DNA of 64,000 nucleotides from JAGQPD01 sp020426865 (GTDB lineage: Bacteria; Planctomycetota; Planctomycetia; Pirellulales; Pirellulaceae), in contig JAWKTN010000016.1 of NCBI GenBank assembly GCA_041399065.1, positions 1-64,000 of the forward strand. Reading direction: 5' to 3'. Below the pieces are notes generated by a model. It did no database searches, was not told the origin of the DNA, and saw only the letters and a list, made by a program, of their open reading frames with translations. Position numbers and translations under genes: made by a program. Shown here piece after piece: positions 54,071-62,247 of the stretch (the first letter of the stretch is position 1; every line of letters begins with the position of its first letter).

Positions 54071-54526
54071 CTACGGTGACGCTCCCACAAGTGCAGCCGG
54101 TGTAACCGCTGTGACCTCAGGATATCGCGCAAAATCCCTCCCGTTAAGTGTGATGATATGCCTAATCCCAGAGCATATCATCACGGACACTAGCCTTGCG
54201 TCGTGCACTCCCACTCCGCTCACGCTGTGATCCACCAGGAGCTTCTTCCAGACGTCGTATGACTTCTGCGTTTCGCTAGCTCTCCCGGCAAAACGTTCTA
54301 GGAATTCAAGCCGAAGCCGTACTCGCTCAATATCATGTCCGTACCCACCTCGGGCCGATGCTGGTCTCGTGGATACGTTCCAGAACTCGGCGGCGTTTTG
54401 GTGTGCGAAGAAGAGCTCATCTTTTCGACTACGGCATGCCTTTAGCGCTACGCGAATGTCTCTGCAGTGTGGGTCGGCGGAGTCAAACAGCCGAAGCAAC
54501 ACCCCGGTGTCAACGAGGTATTTCAT
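54071..54526 (-). CDS. PIN-domain (VapC-like) toxin
   Basis: A 151-residue PIN nuclease: YLVDTGVLLRLFD (first Asp), FAHQNAAEFWNV (Glu), GVHDARLVSVMI (Asp) and HIITLNGRDFARY (last acidic residue). PIN toxins cleave tRNA or rRNA. The antitoxin gene ends 2 bp upstream of its ATG. The last codons contain a perfect 11-bp inverted repeat at 54151-54183, which may be coincidental. It lies between site A/recombinase 1 and site B, like cargo. Confidence 0.85.
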   Translation of the reverse strand: MKYLVDTGVLLRLFDSADPHCRDIRVALKACRSRKDELFFAHQNAAEFWNVSTRPASARGGYGHDIERVRLRLEFLERFAGRASETQKSYDVWKKLLVDHSVSGVGVHDARLVSVMICSGIRHIITLNGRDFARYPEVTAVTPAALVGASP

Positions 54527-54528
54527 GG

Positions 54529-54756
54529 CTAGTCATGGTCGAAGTAAATGTCGGCACGCGAGAAGTCAACGGGAAGCGTTGGTCCTGCAAAGGAGAGTCG
54601 CTCAAGTTCTTCATCGAACTGATCAGGGGACATCTCTTGAGCTACGACGGCCACTGGCAGAAGGCTTGCCACATACTCCTCAACGCTCATGCGTTGCGAG
54701 CTCGCTAAGGCCTCAAGCTGCCTCGTCATTATGTCATTTAGGTGTATATCTGCCAT
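54529..54756 (-). CDS. VapB-like antitoxin
   Basis: A 75-residue protein; the N-terminal half (IHLNDIMTRQLEALASSQRMSVEEYVASLL) resembles the ribbon-helix-helix/VapB DNA-binding type and the C-terminal acidic half (FDEELERLSF...DFSRADIYFD) would embrace the toxin. It directly precedes the PIN gene in the same orientation with a 2-bp gap, the usual antitoxin-toxin order. Confidence 0.75.
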   Translation of the reverse strand: MADIHLNDIMTRQLEALASSQRMSVEEYVASLLPVAVVAQEMSPDQFDEELERLSFAGPTLPVDFSRADIYFDHD

Positions 54757-54924
54757 GGCACAATCTTACCATAGATCAGGTTCCGCCAGCAATTGTTTGC
54801 TTGCCCCGACCTTACGAACGAAACTGCACTTTCCAGCTTCGCTTTCTGCGGTAAATCGAAACTCCCTCGCGACTTCAGGGTCGCCTATTGCTGGTTACAT
54901 TTGCTCCGCGCCGCTGATTTCCAA

Positions 54925-54958
54925 TCATGTTGTCATAATGTACCTTATGACAACATGA
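54925..54958. other. dif-like recombination site B (perfect inverted repeat)
   Basis: TCATGTTGTCATAA - TGTACC - TTATGACAACATGA: perfect 14-bp arms and a 6-bp spacer. The inner CATAA-TGTA-C-TTATG closely mirrors the E. coli dif core (CATAA-TGTATA-TTATG). It lies upstream of recombinase 2. A further single left arm lies 87 bp downstream. Confidence 0.8.
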
Positions 54959-55011
54959 CACCCCCAAAACGGCCAGTTTTGCCCCAGTTTGGGGCCCTTT
55001 TTGGCCGAAGG

Positions 55012-55025
55012 TCATGTTGTCATAA
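55012..55025 (+). repeat. Single left-arm copy (DR) of site B
   Basis: TCATGTTGTCATAA is an exact copy of the left arm of site B in the same orientation, followed by GATCCG and no right arm. It lies 24 bp before the ATG of recombinase 2. Site C has the same arrangement at 84 bp. It may be an accessory recombinase-binding or autoregulatory site, like the DR motifs of Tn4430 TnpI. Confidence 0.75.
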
Positions 55026-55049
55026 GATCCGTTTCGCTGGAGAACCGCC

Positions 55050-56069
55050 ATGGATGCACCCGCCAAGTACCTTGCCACCCCCCAAACAGGGGTGGTCACC
55101 CTCGATTTCGGGACCGAGCCCAAAAGCGATGACTCGATCCTCTTCTGGGCCAAACGCTACTGGGAGGCCGAGGTCGACGGTTCCCCCGAAGGGACGCTCC
55201 GGGCCAAGCGAGCGGACCTCCAGCTCTTCCTCTCCTACTTCTCGACCGTGGTCGGCTCCGATCACGTCGACTACTGGACCCCCAGTGTCTCCAAGGGCTT
55301 TCGCAGCTGGCTCGATAAACCCGCCCCCGCCAAGCCGTCGCGGTCGCACCAAGAAAGATATGCACCCAGTTCCATCAACCGGATGCTCGCCACCATTCGC
55401 CATTTCGCCAAGTACATTGAAAGCACTCGCCGATTTGAGGCTGGGCCCCCGATGAAGAACATCAAAGACCTGGACCTCCAAACCCCCGTCTGGAAGGGGC
55501 TCTCCGAGCTGGAGCTCATGCGGCTACGAGCCGCGTTGGACCAGGTCACGCAATTGGCCGGTCGCAAACAACAAATGCCGCTTCGCAATCGGGCCGTGTT
55601 TATCCTCGGGCTCGATACCGCTCTTAGGGCCTTCGAAATCGCCACGCTCAACTACGACCAGTACCAAGGCAAATACCTCAAACGGGTCAAGGGAAAGGCC
55701 AGCATCTACGCCGATGTCTACCTCTCGGCGGATGCCCGCCGCGAACTCGACCAGTACATCGCCCAGGAACGTGGCACCCAGCCCGGAGCGTTGTTTGTCA
55801 CCAATCGTGGCGGTAGGATGTCACGCCAACAGATTGACCGCTTTCTCAAGACCGTGGCCGCTCAGGCCAACGCCAAGCTTCCGCCCGACGAACAAATCAA
55901 CCTCCACGCCCATATGCTCAGGCACACCTCCACCAAGCGGGTCTACGAGAAAAAGGGGCCGGTCGAAGCCAAAGAGCATGGACGGCACAAGAGTTTCAAA
56001 CAGCTCGAACGCTATGCCGCTCAAACGCAGCAGGAACGGGAAGAGACGGTGGATAATTTGTGGTCGTGA
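55050..56069 (+). CDS. Tyrosine recombinase 2
   Basis: A 339-residue phage-integrase family protein with intact catalytic set: Arg in LDTALRAFEIATL, Lys in RVKGKAS, HMLRHTSTKR (HxxR), His in EHGRHKSFKQLERY and Tyr in the final KQLERYAAQ. N-terminal core-binding domain: FWAKRYWEAEVDG and LQLFLSYFSTVVGSDHVDYW. It is a paralogue of recombinase 3 (shared LxxFLxYFxTVV...W and HILRHT blocks). ATG 55050 is preceded by GGAG. Site B and a single-arm copy lie directly upstream, so self-recognition is inferred. Confidence 0.95.
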   Translation: MDAPAKYLATPQTGVVTLDFGTEPKSDDSILFWAKRYWEAEVDGSPEGTLRAKRADLQLFLSYFSTVVGSDHVDYWTPSVSKGFRSWLDKPAPAKPSRSHQERYAPSSINRMLATIRHFAKYIESTRRFEAGPPMKNIKDLDLQTPVWKGLSELELMRLRAALDQVTQLAGRKQQMPLRNRAVFILGLDTALRAFEIATLNYDQYQGKYLKRVKGKASIYADVYLSADARRELDQYIAQERGTQPGALFVTNRGGRMSRQQIDRFLKTVAAQANAKLPPDEQINLHAHMLRHTSTKRVYEKKGPVEAKEHGRHKSFKQLERYAAQTQQEREETVDNLWS

Positions 56070-56096
56070 CAAAACCAATGGACAAGGGCAAAAGTG

Positions 56097-56119
56097 CGTC
56101 GGACTTTTCGACCGACGCT
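56097..56119. terminator. Hairpin after recombinase 2
   Basis: GCGTCGG (56097-56103) pairs with CCGACGC (56113-56119) around a 9-nt loop, 28 bp after the recombinase 2 stop. No T-tract follows. A second perfect hairpin, TGCGTAATG-9 nt-CATTACGCA, lies at 56247-56273 in the same intergenic gap. Confidence 0.45.
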
Positions 56120-56349
56120 GCGAAACGGATGGGCGACTAGCACGCCCTGCGGCTATTCGCCGGTATGTCGCGGGAGAGTTGATCACGGCTAAATGGGGGC
56201 AGCGTATACGAATGTCGTCAACGAAAGGCGCCGCGTCGAGCACGGCTGCGTAATGTCGGTTCGTCATTACGCACGAACGCGGCACTTTCTCATCGACAGT
56301 CGCTCCCCATCGGCGCCATCAAGGGGCGTCTCTGTGGCTGCCAGTCCCC

Positions 56350-56684
56350 TTATGGCTCGAAGAAAATATCTTCGGGATGGAGAGTGTCCTGAGATCCGCG
56401 TTGAATGGTCAAAACATAGACCATGTTGTGTTGAATCGTGAAAACCGCACGGTAGCTTGGCCGTGCGCTACACCAACCAGCTTTTCACGAATCTCAAATG
56501 CGAAATCTGCGTTTTCTGCCGCAAGCGAGTGACGTTCAGGCGTCAAAGAGAGTTCGTTCAGCTGTTCGTAGATCGCGTCTTTCCAATGAACTGCCTGCTC
56601 GTAAGAGTGATGTTCGGCCCACCAAAGTGCATTACGCCCAATATCTTCGTGGGCACAGTCGGTGATTTCGACCTGAAATTTCAC
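56350..56684 (-). pseudogene. ParE/RelE-like toxin, frameshifted
   Basis: GTG 56684 starts a frame with VEITDCAHEDIGRNALWWAEHH and FEIREKLVGVAHG, typical of ParE toxins, but it then stops at 56409. Shifting frame near 56460 gives PSYRAVFTIQHNMVYVLTIQRGSQD and a normal end at TAA 56350, the conserved ParE C-terminus. So a one-base indel inactivates it, unless a sequencing error. It overlaps the antitoxin stop (GTGA). Confidence 0.8.
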
Positions 56685-56926
56685 TTTAGAAATTGATCGA
56701 GAAGGTCGTCGGTCCGCCGCTTCGACTCGTCAACGGTCATTGTACGACCAGCCTGGATATCATCGAGACCTTGCTGAATGCCTATTTGCACATTTTGACG
56801 CTGATGCAATTCGAAAACCGAACGCTCGATGACGACGTACGTGCGACCAGTCTCGGGATTGACCGCTTCGATCTGGTCATGACCGTCGACAGCCTGAATC
56901 AGTTCTTTGTTGAGTTTCGGGACCAT
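56681..56926 (-). CDS. Antitoxin of the ParE-like toxin
   Basis: An 81-residue protein: KELIQAVDGHDQIEAVNPETGRTYVVIERSVFE and a C-terminal acidic helix DESKRRTDDLLDQFLK. This pattern occurs directly upstream of RelE/ParE toxins in planctomycetes and cyanobacteria. Stop overlaps the toxin start by a GTGA. It appears intact although the toxin is broken. Confidence 0.8.
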   Translation of the reverse strand: MVPKLNKELIQAVDGHDQIEAVNPETGRTYVVIERSVFELHQRQNVQIGIQQGLDDIQAGRTMTVDESKRRTDDLLDQFLK

Positions 56927-57254
56927 ACCGCTAGTTTACCACAGCCCTGTCTCGTCCACTACGCGAGACGAGAAGAAATCCGTTTTGGTTAGGCATGGGC
57001 AAGCTGGGGAGCGTTGCGATTCATATGCAATTCCACCTTGATCCACATCGAAAATCCAGCTCGAATTGCGTCGGAAGAGTGTTTTCGCAGCGTCGGTGGG
57101 CGCAACCGAGGTCGCAACGCTCAGAATGTCCGACGCAGTTTGGGTAGATTGTTCGGACACGCCGGATTCATCGTCCGACGCAGATTAGCGAGTCCTGAGC
57201 TTCTCCTCACGACGTACATCTTGAACACAGCCGCTGCTTGGACAATGACGGTTC

Positions 57255-57286
57255 TTAGTTCGTATAACCCACTTTATACGAACCAA
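57255..57286. other. dif-like recombination site D (13-6-13), without its own recombinase
   Basis: TTAGTTCGTATAA - CCCACT - TTATACGAACCAA. The arms match in 12 of 13 positions. It sits in the ~730-bp gap between the antitoxin (ends 56926) and the methyltransferase (57654); the rest of that gap shows no gene I can support. No recombinase gene follows, so this may be an orphan site bounding the methyltransferase module. Confidence 0.65.
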
Positions 57287-57653
57287 AGGCGGCGGGGGCG
57301 TCCTGATCGAATTCCGGGGAGGCAGCCGATGGATAACACCAACGGGCGGGACTGGCTCCACGCCAGGCTCGTCGACAGATCATCCAAGTACAGCGGTCGT
57401 CCGCACCGCCTTTGGTTTCCCAAAGCGCCAAGCCGGTGTCAGTTTGTCCGTCGGCAACATTCGACTGCCAAACCGCACGGCCGTCATTTCACGTCAGCAG
57501 TCCAGACTTGACGGATAAGTCAACAAAATCAAAAACTCGTGCTATTGTCTTGCACTTGCCAAACTCAGCGTGGTCGGCAATAAATGCCCCAGATAAGTGT
57601 GACGCCGCAGCGTACGGTAATAATCAACTTCTCCCTAGACGAGTGTATGCTCG

Positions 57654-58430
57654 ATGGAACAACCATCCCATCCTTTGCTCTATGACTCTATCGGCGTTAG
57701 CTATCGTCGGTTTCGTGTGCCAGATCCCCGAATCGCCTTGCAGATCCGTGACGCGATCGGTGACGCATTGACTGTTTGCAATGTCGGCGCCGGCACGGGC
57801 TCATACGAGCCAACTGATTTGAATGTAACTCCAGTTGAGCCTTCGGAGCGAATGATTCAGCAACGGGCCGATGCCAAACTTGTTATCCGTGCCAATGCGG
57901 AGCAGTTGCCGTTCAAAGATCGGCAATTTGATGTCGCAATGGCAGTCCTTACCGTCCACCATTGGATCGATCAGCGTAAGGGTCTCTTAGAAATGAAGCG
58001 AGTGTCGCGCCGACAGGTAATAATGACCTTCGACCCGCTCCTGGCGAGTTCATTTTGGTTGGTTCGCGACTACCTACCAGAATTTGAAGTGTTTGACAAA
58101 AAGCGCGCAGCACCCATAACAACTTATGAAGAGGTACTTGGTGATTGTGCAATATCGACGGTATGGGTGCCATGGGATTGTTCAGACGGGTTTTTGGCGG
58201 CGTATTGGCGTCGTCCCGAGCAATACCTTGATCAAGGTGTTCGCAACGCAATATCTTCGTTCGCGCAGCTTCCGGAGGCGATTGTTTTAGCAGCAATATC
58301 TCGGCTTAGAAGTGACATCGAATCGGGCGCATGGGCAATGCGGCATTCTGATCTATGCGAACGCGAAGAAATGGACTTCGGATATCGACTCGTGGTGGCC
58401 AACAACCCAGCACAACCATTAGTATTTTGA
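57654..58430 (+). CDS. SAM-dependent methyltransferase
   Basis: A 258-residue class I methyltransferase (Methyltransf_11 type). SAM-binding motif VCNVGAGTGSYEP, then VTPVEPSERMIQQR, LPFKDRQFDVAMAVLTVHHWIDQRKGL and LLEMKRVSRRQVIMTFDP. The substrate is unknown; UbiE-like small-molecule enzymes have this build. It lies between sites D and C with no other gene, which makes it look like a single-gene module. Start ATG 57654 has no strong ribosome site. Confidence 0.85.
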   Translation: MEQPSHPLLYDSIGVSYRRFRVPDPRIALQIRDAIGDALTVCNVGAGTGSYEPTDLNVTPVEPSERMIQQRADAKLVIRANAEQLPFKDRQFDVAMAVLTVHHWIDQRKGLLEMKRVSRRQVIMTFDPLLASSFWLVRDYLPEFEVFDKKRAAPITTYEEVLGDCAISTVWVPWDCSDGFLAAYWRRPEQYLDQGVRNAISSFAQLPEAIVLAAISRLRSDIESGAWAMRHSDLCEREEMDFGYRLVVANNPAQPLVF

Positions 58431-58643
58431 CATCGCGTTATTGAAGAGCGGTTGTTGCAGTTGACTTCGGTGGGCAGTTGCGAGTTTGTCTCACTCCGAC
58501 CGATCGAGCCGCTCGTCAAAACACTCTGTTCAAGCCGCCCAGGTAATCTCGGCTTTCACTTTTCCTTGACAGCCATTCTACCACGTCTATCACCAGGCAA
58601 TTTTAATCACCCCGCCGCCAAATTCAGGAAAACCCGTTGAAAG

Positions 58644-58677
58644 TTCTTTGTAATAATATACCTTATTACATAGATCA
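58644..58677. other. dif-like recombination site C (14-6-14)
   Basis: GTTCTTTGTAATAA - TATACC - TTATTACATAGATC. The arms match in 12 of 14 positions. It lies upstream of recombinase 3, and an exact copy of the left arm follows 84 bp further on. The spacer differs from that of site B at one base (TATACC against TGTACC). Confidence 0.75.
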
Positions 58678-58727
58678 TCACCCAATGGGCTGTTTCAGAT
58701 TTAACCACAGCCCCAGGAACCGGTATG

Positions 58728-58741
58728 TTCTTTGTAATAAG
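58728..58741 (+). repeat. Single left-arm copy (DR) of site C
   Basis: GTTCTTTGTAATAA exactly repeats the left arm of site C, same orientation, followed by GATTGG and no right arm. This repeats the layout seen at site B (single arm 87 bp after the full site, followed by GAT). Confidence 0.75.
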
Positions 58742-58818
58742 ATTGGTAGTGGCTATTTGGCACCGAAAACCTACCCTCCAGAACAAAAATCGCTGACCTT
58801 TCGTAACCGATTTGACCC

Positions 58819-60006
58819 ATGGCCAAAAACAAGCCACCGCCGAAGAAAAAACGAGCGAAATTGCCTTCTGATGCTCATGTTGGTCGAGGCAAGGTACCAA
58901 ACGTGTCAAAGTCGCGGTCTAAAACAAAGACAGTTACGAAAGCCTCCAATCGAAAAACCAAGCCAACCCCTTCCAAAAAGAGACACGCAAAACAGAAGGA
59001 GCGATTGAAAATGTCCGACGTGGCACTACTCCCTGGAGCTGATGAGCCCCAAGTTCTCATACCACAAAAAAACCGCGACAGCTTGACCGCCTGGCCAGCG
59101 CTCTACATGAAAATCGACGGAGAAGCATGTGCGGAGCAAACTCGGGTTGCCAAGACCCAGGATTTGGAACGGTTTCTCGATTACTTTACCACCGTCGTTC
59201 CCACCGACGATAAGAAACTCTGGACCAGAAGCATCAGCGAGGGATTTCAAAAGGAACTGAAAAAAGCTCGCTCGGAAAGAACGGGGCGAAAATTAGCTCC
59301 AGCCACTATCAATCGCGTGTTTGCAACACTACGAACGGCAGCAAAGTGGATTCACGGCCACAGCCCCTTTCCAGCGGGTAATCCCATGGAACGGATTTCG
59401 GACCTAACCACGCCTGAGCCAACATGGCAGGGGCTAACTGACCTGCAAATGGTTCACATGAAAGCCGCCGCCGACCAAATGGTGACGCTCGCAACTGCTG
59501 CGAATCAGTGGCCCAAGCGTGATTACGCCCTTTTCCACGTCCTTCATGTCACCGCCATGCGGGTATCTGAACTGATTGGCCTCGACATCGACCAATACGA
59601 CGGACGGTACCTCGTCAACGTTCAGCGCAAGGGAAAAGCCGTTACGCCAAAGATGTTTCTCGTGAAAGCCGTAAGAACGTACTTGGATGATTACCTTGAT
59701 GCCGAACGCGGCCGCAAGCCAGGGCCACTTTTCCAAACGCGAACTGGAAAACGGTTTTCCATCCAGCAGGTTGACTACCTGCTTAAGAAACTTGCCGGAT
59801 TGGCGAACGCAACTTTGCCAGCAAAGAAGCACATCAACGTCCATCCCCATATTCTTCGGCACACCATGCTCAGAAAAGTCCGCGAAGAAAAAGGGCTCGA
59901 ATACGCCATCGAATATGCGGGCCACGTGTCTGAAAAATACATCAGACGTTACACCATGCCGTCTGAGCAAGAAACCGAAGCAGCTTTGGAAGAACTTTTT
60001 GGATAG
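58819..60006 (+). CDS. Tyrosine recombinase 3
   Basis: Phage-integrase family with a full catalytic set: Arg in VTAMRVSELIGL, Lys in QRKGKAVT, HILRHTMLRK (HxxR), His in EYAGHVSEKYIRRY and the Tyr there. Core-binding domain with LERFLDYFTTVV...LWTRSISEGF parallels recombinase 2. A Lys-rich 64-residue N-terminal extension depends on ATG 58819, which has no ribosome site; ATG 59011 has GAAGGAG 9 nt before it and gives 331 residues, like recombinase 2. Either may be used. Site C and its single arm lie upstream. Confidence 0.9.
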   Translation: MAKNKPPPKKKRAKLPSDAHVGRGKVPNVSKSRSKTKTVTKASNRKTKPTPSKKRHAKQKERLKMSDVALLPGADEPQVLIPQKNRDSLTAWPALYMKIDGEACAEQTRVAKTQDLERFLDYFTTVVPTDDKKLWTRSISEGFQKELKKARSERTGRKLAPATINRVFATLRTAAKWIHGHSPFPAGNPMERISDLTTPEPTWQGLTDLQMVHMKAAADQMVTLATAANQWPKRDYALFHVLHVTAMRVSELIGLDIDQYDGRYLVNVQRKGKAVTPKMFLVKAVRTYLDDYLDAERGRKPGPLFQTRTGKRFSIQQVDYLLKKLAGLANATLPAKKHINVHPHILRHTMLRKVREEKGLEYAIEYAGHVSEKYIRRYTMPSEQETEAALEELFG

Positions 60007-60757
60007 GTCCGGTCGGGATTCCTCTCGATCTGGGCAGCCGACCAGGGGTTGCGATTTGCCTTCGCCAATCCTGTTGGGCACCACTTGCGTATCGACCGCA
60101 ACTAAATCTGACCCGAACGGCTTAATGCAAATTGGAAGGAGACTATCACGCGAGAAGTCGGAATTTGGCGAGCTCACTAGCCACAGACGTCGGCCGGTCG
60201 TGACAGCCTCGCCGATGCCACGCCCGATGAATACCCCGAAGCCGACTGCAACAGGAAGTGTCCCTACTGCGGCGAGCGGTAGCTGCGCTTTGCCGACCTT
60301 CTGCGCGCCGAGATCGGCTGGGCCGTCCACGGGGCAACCGTACCACGCCGCGCCCGAGAGCGCATCAACCGCGAGCTTACGGCGTACCACTTCATGTCGC
60401 CCGCGCCCACCCGTCCACCACCTCGATCGGGAGTCCCGTGATGGAACGCACGCATGACCTTCGCTACTGCGCAGCACGGGTACTGGGCTTCTTCAAATTC
60501 ACGGCCAACACCGTGTCGCGCTCAGCGTACGCGCAACCGCACTTCCATGCTCGCTCTGTAGCAGTCGTGACGGACGTAAGCACGCCTCCAACCGCGTCCA
60601 TCCGACTGGCAAGGCGCTCGCCGCAGCACGCGACGCTCATCCGTCGCTAGTTATCGCCGTCTAACGCTCTAAAAGCAAAGCCCGTGCCAATGCATACATT
60701 TTCACCGCTACCGATGCGCCAGTATCGCGTCAGTTCGATTGGGAATCACCTTCTACT
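60007..60757. other. Intergenic region after recombinase 3
   Basis: About 750 bp, more GC-rich than its flanks. One frame near 60250-60440 contains a CPYCGE ribbon and EIGWAVHGATVPRRARERINREL but has an internal stop, so it may be a decayed gene. A ~70-codon frame from ATG 60441 has no recognisable features. No integron-type recombination site or dif-like site was found. Confidence 0.4.
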
Positions 60758-60976
60758 TTATTCCCTCTTGAACTCAGCATTTGAGGCGGTTCCGTTTAGG
60801 CCGCCAACAAACGTCGAACTTGGCAAAGCGCCCCCATCGAACAAATTCAATTGCGTATTCGATTCGATGGATTCCAGCGGCGCATCTGGCGGGACATTAA
60901 TGATTGTATCAAACTGCCCCCAGCACGGAGTGGCGAATGCCAGCAACACAACGAATAACGTCAGTCGATTTGTTTT
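60758..60976 (-). pseudogene. N-terminal fragment of a secreted protein
   Basis: On the minus strand a hydrophobic leader (LTLFVVLLAFATPCWGQ) precedes FDTIINVPPDAPLESIESNTQLNLFDGGALP, a start seen in planctomycete secreted beta-repeat proteins. It stops at 60758 after ~65 residues. No clear start codon with a ribosome site is present. The rest of the gene is missing, probably lost by rearrangement. Confidence 0.5.
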
Positions 60977-61095
60977 GGTTCAGCGGGAAGTGTGGTGTGA
61001 GGTTTTGAGTATAGCGTAGTAATGGAAGCGGACTAAAGGCAGTTTTTTTGTAACGGGGGCCAGCCCCCGAACCCCCGGGATTTTTCGCATACGGG

Positions 61096-62247
61096 TCAAA
61101 AGCAGGCGGGGGTGGAGGACGGATATGACGTCGGGCCATATCCGTCCACATCACCTGCTTTCGACATCGACGCGGCGCTCAGGTTGCTTCCCAGCAGAGC
61201 CCTATCCTCCGGTCGAGTACTCGCAGTATAGCTCATCGTTTCAGCATTGGTCGGATTCTCTTCCGTTGCTTGACGCGATCGTTGTCGAGCTTCGGCTCGC
61301 TTCATGCGAGCCGCTTCCAGTTTCGCGTCGCATTCGCGGAAGATCTCTTCCTGGCGCCCTTCCAACATGTCCTTGGGTGTGACGTAACCCAACGCGCTGT
61401 GCAGGCGAATTTCGTTGTACTCCGTGACAAACTTCGCAACAATACGCTTCGCGTCGTCTGGAGTCAACGGTGTCTGTGGGCGAATACACTCCCCCTTCAG
61501 CGTTTTGTGGTAGCGTTCAATCTTTCCGTTGCTTTGTGGGTAATAGGGGCTTGTGCGAACATGGGTCATGCCGCTGATTCGAACAAACTCCTTGAAGTCC
61601 CTCGCGATGAACTGAGGGCCGTTGTCGGTAATGATCCGAGGGCGAGCTTCCGGGTACTTTTCCTTCGCCACCTCGAGAATGATCTCGATATCGGCTTCTT
61701 CCATCTTCTCGCGAATATCCCAGTGAACGACCGACCGACTGTAGCCGTCCAGGACCGACGCGATGAAGTAAAACGTACCGCAGATGTTCAAATAGGCGAT
61801 ATCGACATGCCAGTGCGCATGGGGACGTACGGGTTGGTGAAACCCGGTTCCTTTCTTCGTCGCTTTCGGGGAACGTCCGAGCAAACCAGCGTCACTCAAC
61901 ACACGATAGACACTGGCAGCGCTCACGGCCACAATATTGGCATCGAGCATCATGTAGGTCAAGCGACGATAGCCGTTAAGGGGATTGTCGAAGTGGAACT
62001 TGATGATCGCCTGTTTTTCCCAGTCTTCCAGCCAGTGGTCGCGGGGAATCCAGCCGTTGTGTTCAAACGCCTTGCCGTAATACCGCACCCATTTGGCGAA
62101 GGTTGACGACCAAATGCCAAGCCAAACCAAAATCATGGTTTGCGAGATCTCGGTTTTCGTAGTCCACTTCCGCACGTAATCGACGACTTGGTCGCGAATC
62201 TCATGGGAAACCCACTTGCGGTTTAGGGTTCCCCAAGCTCTTTTTTT
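61096..62247 (-). CDS. IS3-family transposase OrfB (DDE)
   Basis: Catalytic rve domain with HWHVDIAYLN (Asp), ITDNGPQFIARDF (Asp) and SNGKIERYHKTLKGE (Glu), preceded by the HTH_21 region NGYRRLTYMM. It is uninterrupted here, unlike the copy at 37-41 kb. It has no obvious own start; expression is likely as an OrfAB fusion by -1 frameshifting at 62241-62247. The last ~43 residues after MSY (past ~61227) come from flanking DNA, since the other copy differs there. Confidence 0.9.
   Translation of the reverse strand, partial: KKRAWGTLNRKWVSHEIRDQVVDYVRKWTTKTEISQTMILVWLGIWSSTFAKWVRYYGKAFEHNGWIPRDHWLEDWEKQAIIKFHFDNPLNGYRRLTYMMLDANIVAVSAASVYRVLSDAGLLGRSPKATKKGTGFHQPVRPHAHWHVDIAYLNICGTFYFIASVLDGYSRSVVHWDIREKMEEADIEIILEVAKEKYPEARPRIITDNGPQFIARDFKEFVRISGMTHVRTSPYYPQSNGKIERYHKTLKGECIRPQTPLTPDDAKRIVAKFVTEYNEIRLHSALGYVTPKDMLEGRQEEIFRECDAKLEAARMKRAEARQRSRQATEENPTNAETMSYTASTRPEDRALLGSNLSAASMSKAGDVDGYGPTSYPSSTPACF
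61101..61159. repeat. 59-nt imperfect palindrome with a perfect 11-bp core
   Basis: GGACGGATATG (61117-61127) pairs perfectly with CATATCCGTCC (61137-61147) around a 9-nt loop; outside, AGCAGG (61101) pairs with CCTGCT (61154). The fold could be a cruciform, a terminator for the IS3 orfB frame ending at 61096, or an element end. It lies just outside the IS3 boundary inferred at 61227. Confidence 0.55.

Noticed and set aside
54151..54183. Perfect 11-bp inverted repeat as a possible fifth recombination site
   Set aside because: It lies inside the PIN toxin coding sequence at the usual MICSGIRHIITLN segment, has an 11-nt spacer and lacks the ATAA-N6-TTAT core, so codon usage explains it.
60640..60720. 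Integron attC site (a GTCTAAC box is present)
   Set aside because: No matching GTTRRRY box or fold is found downstream.
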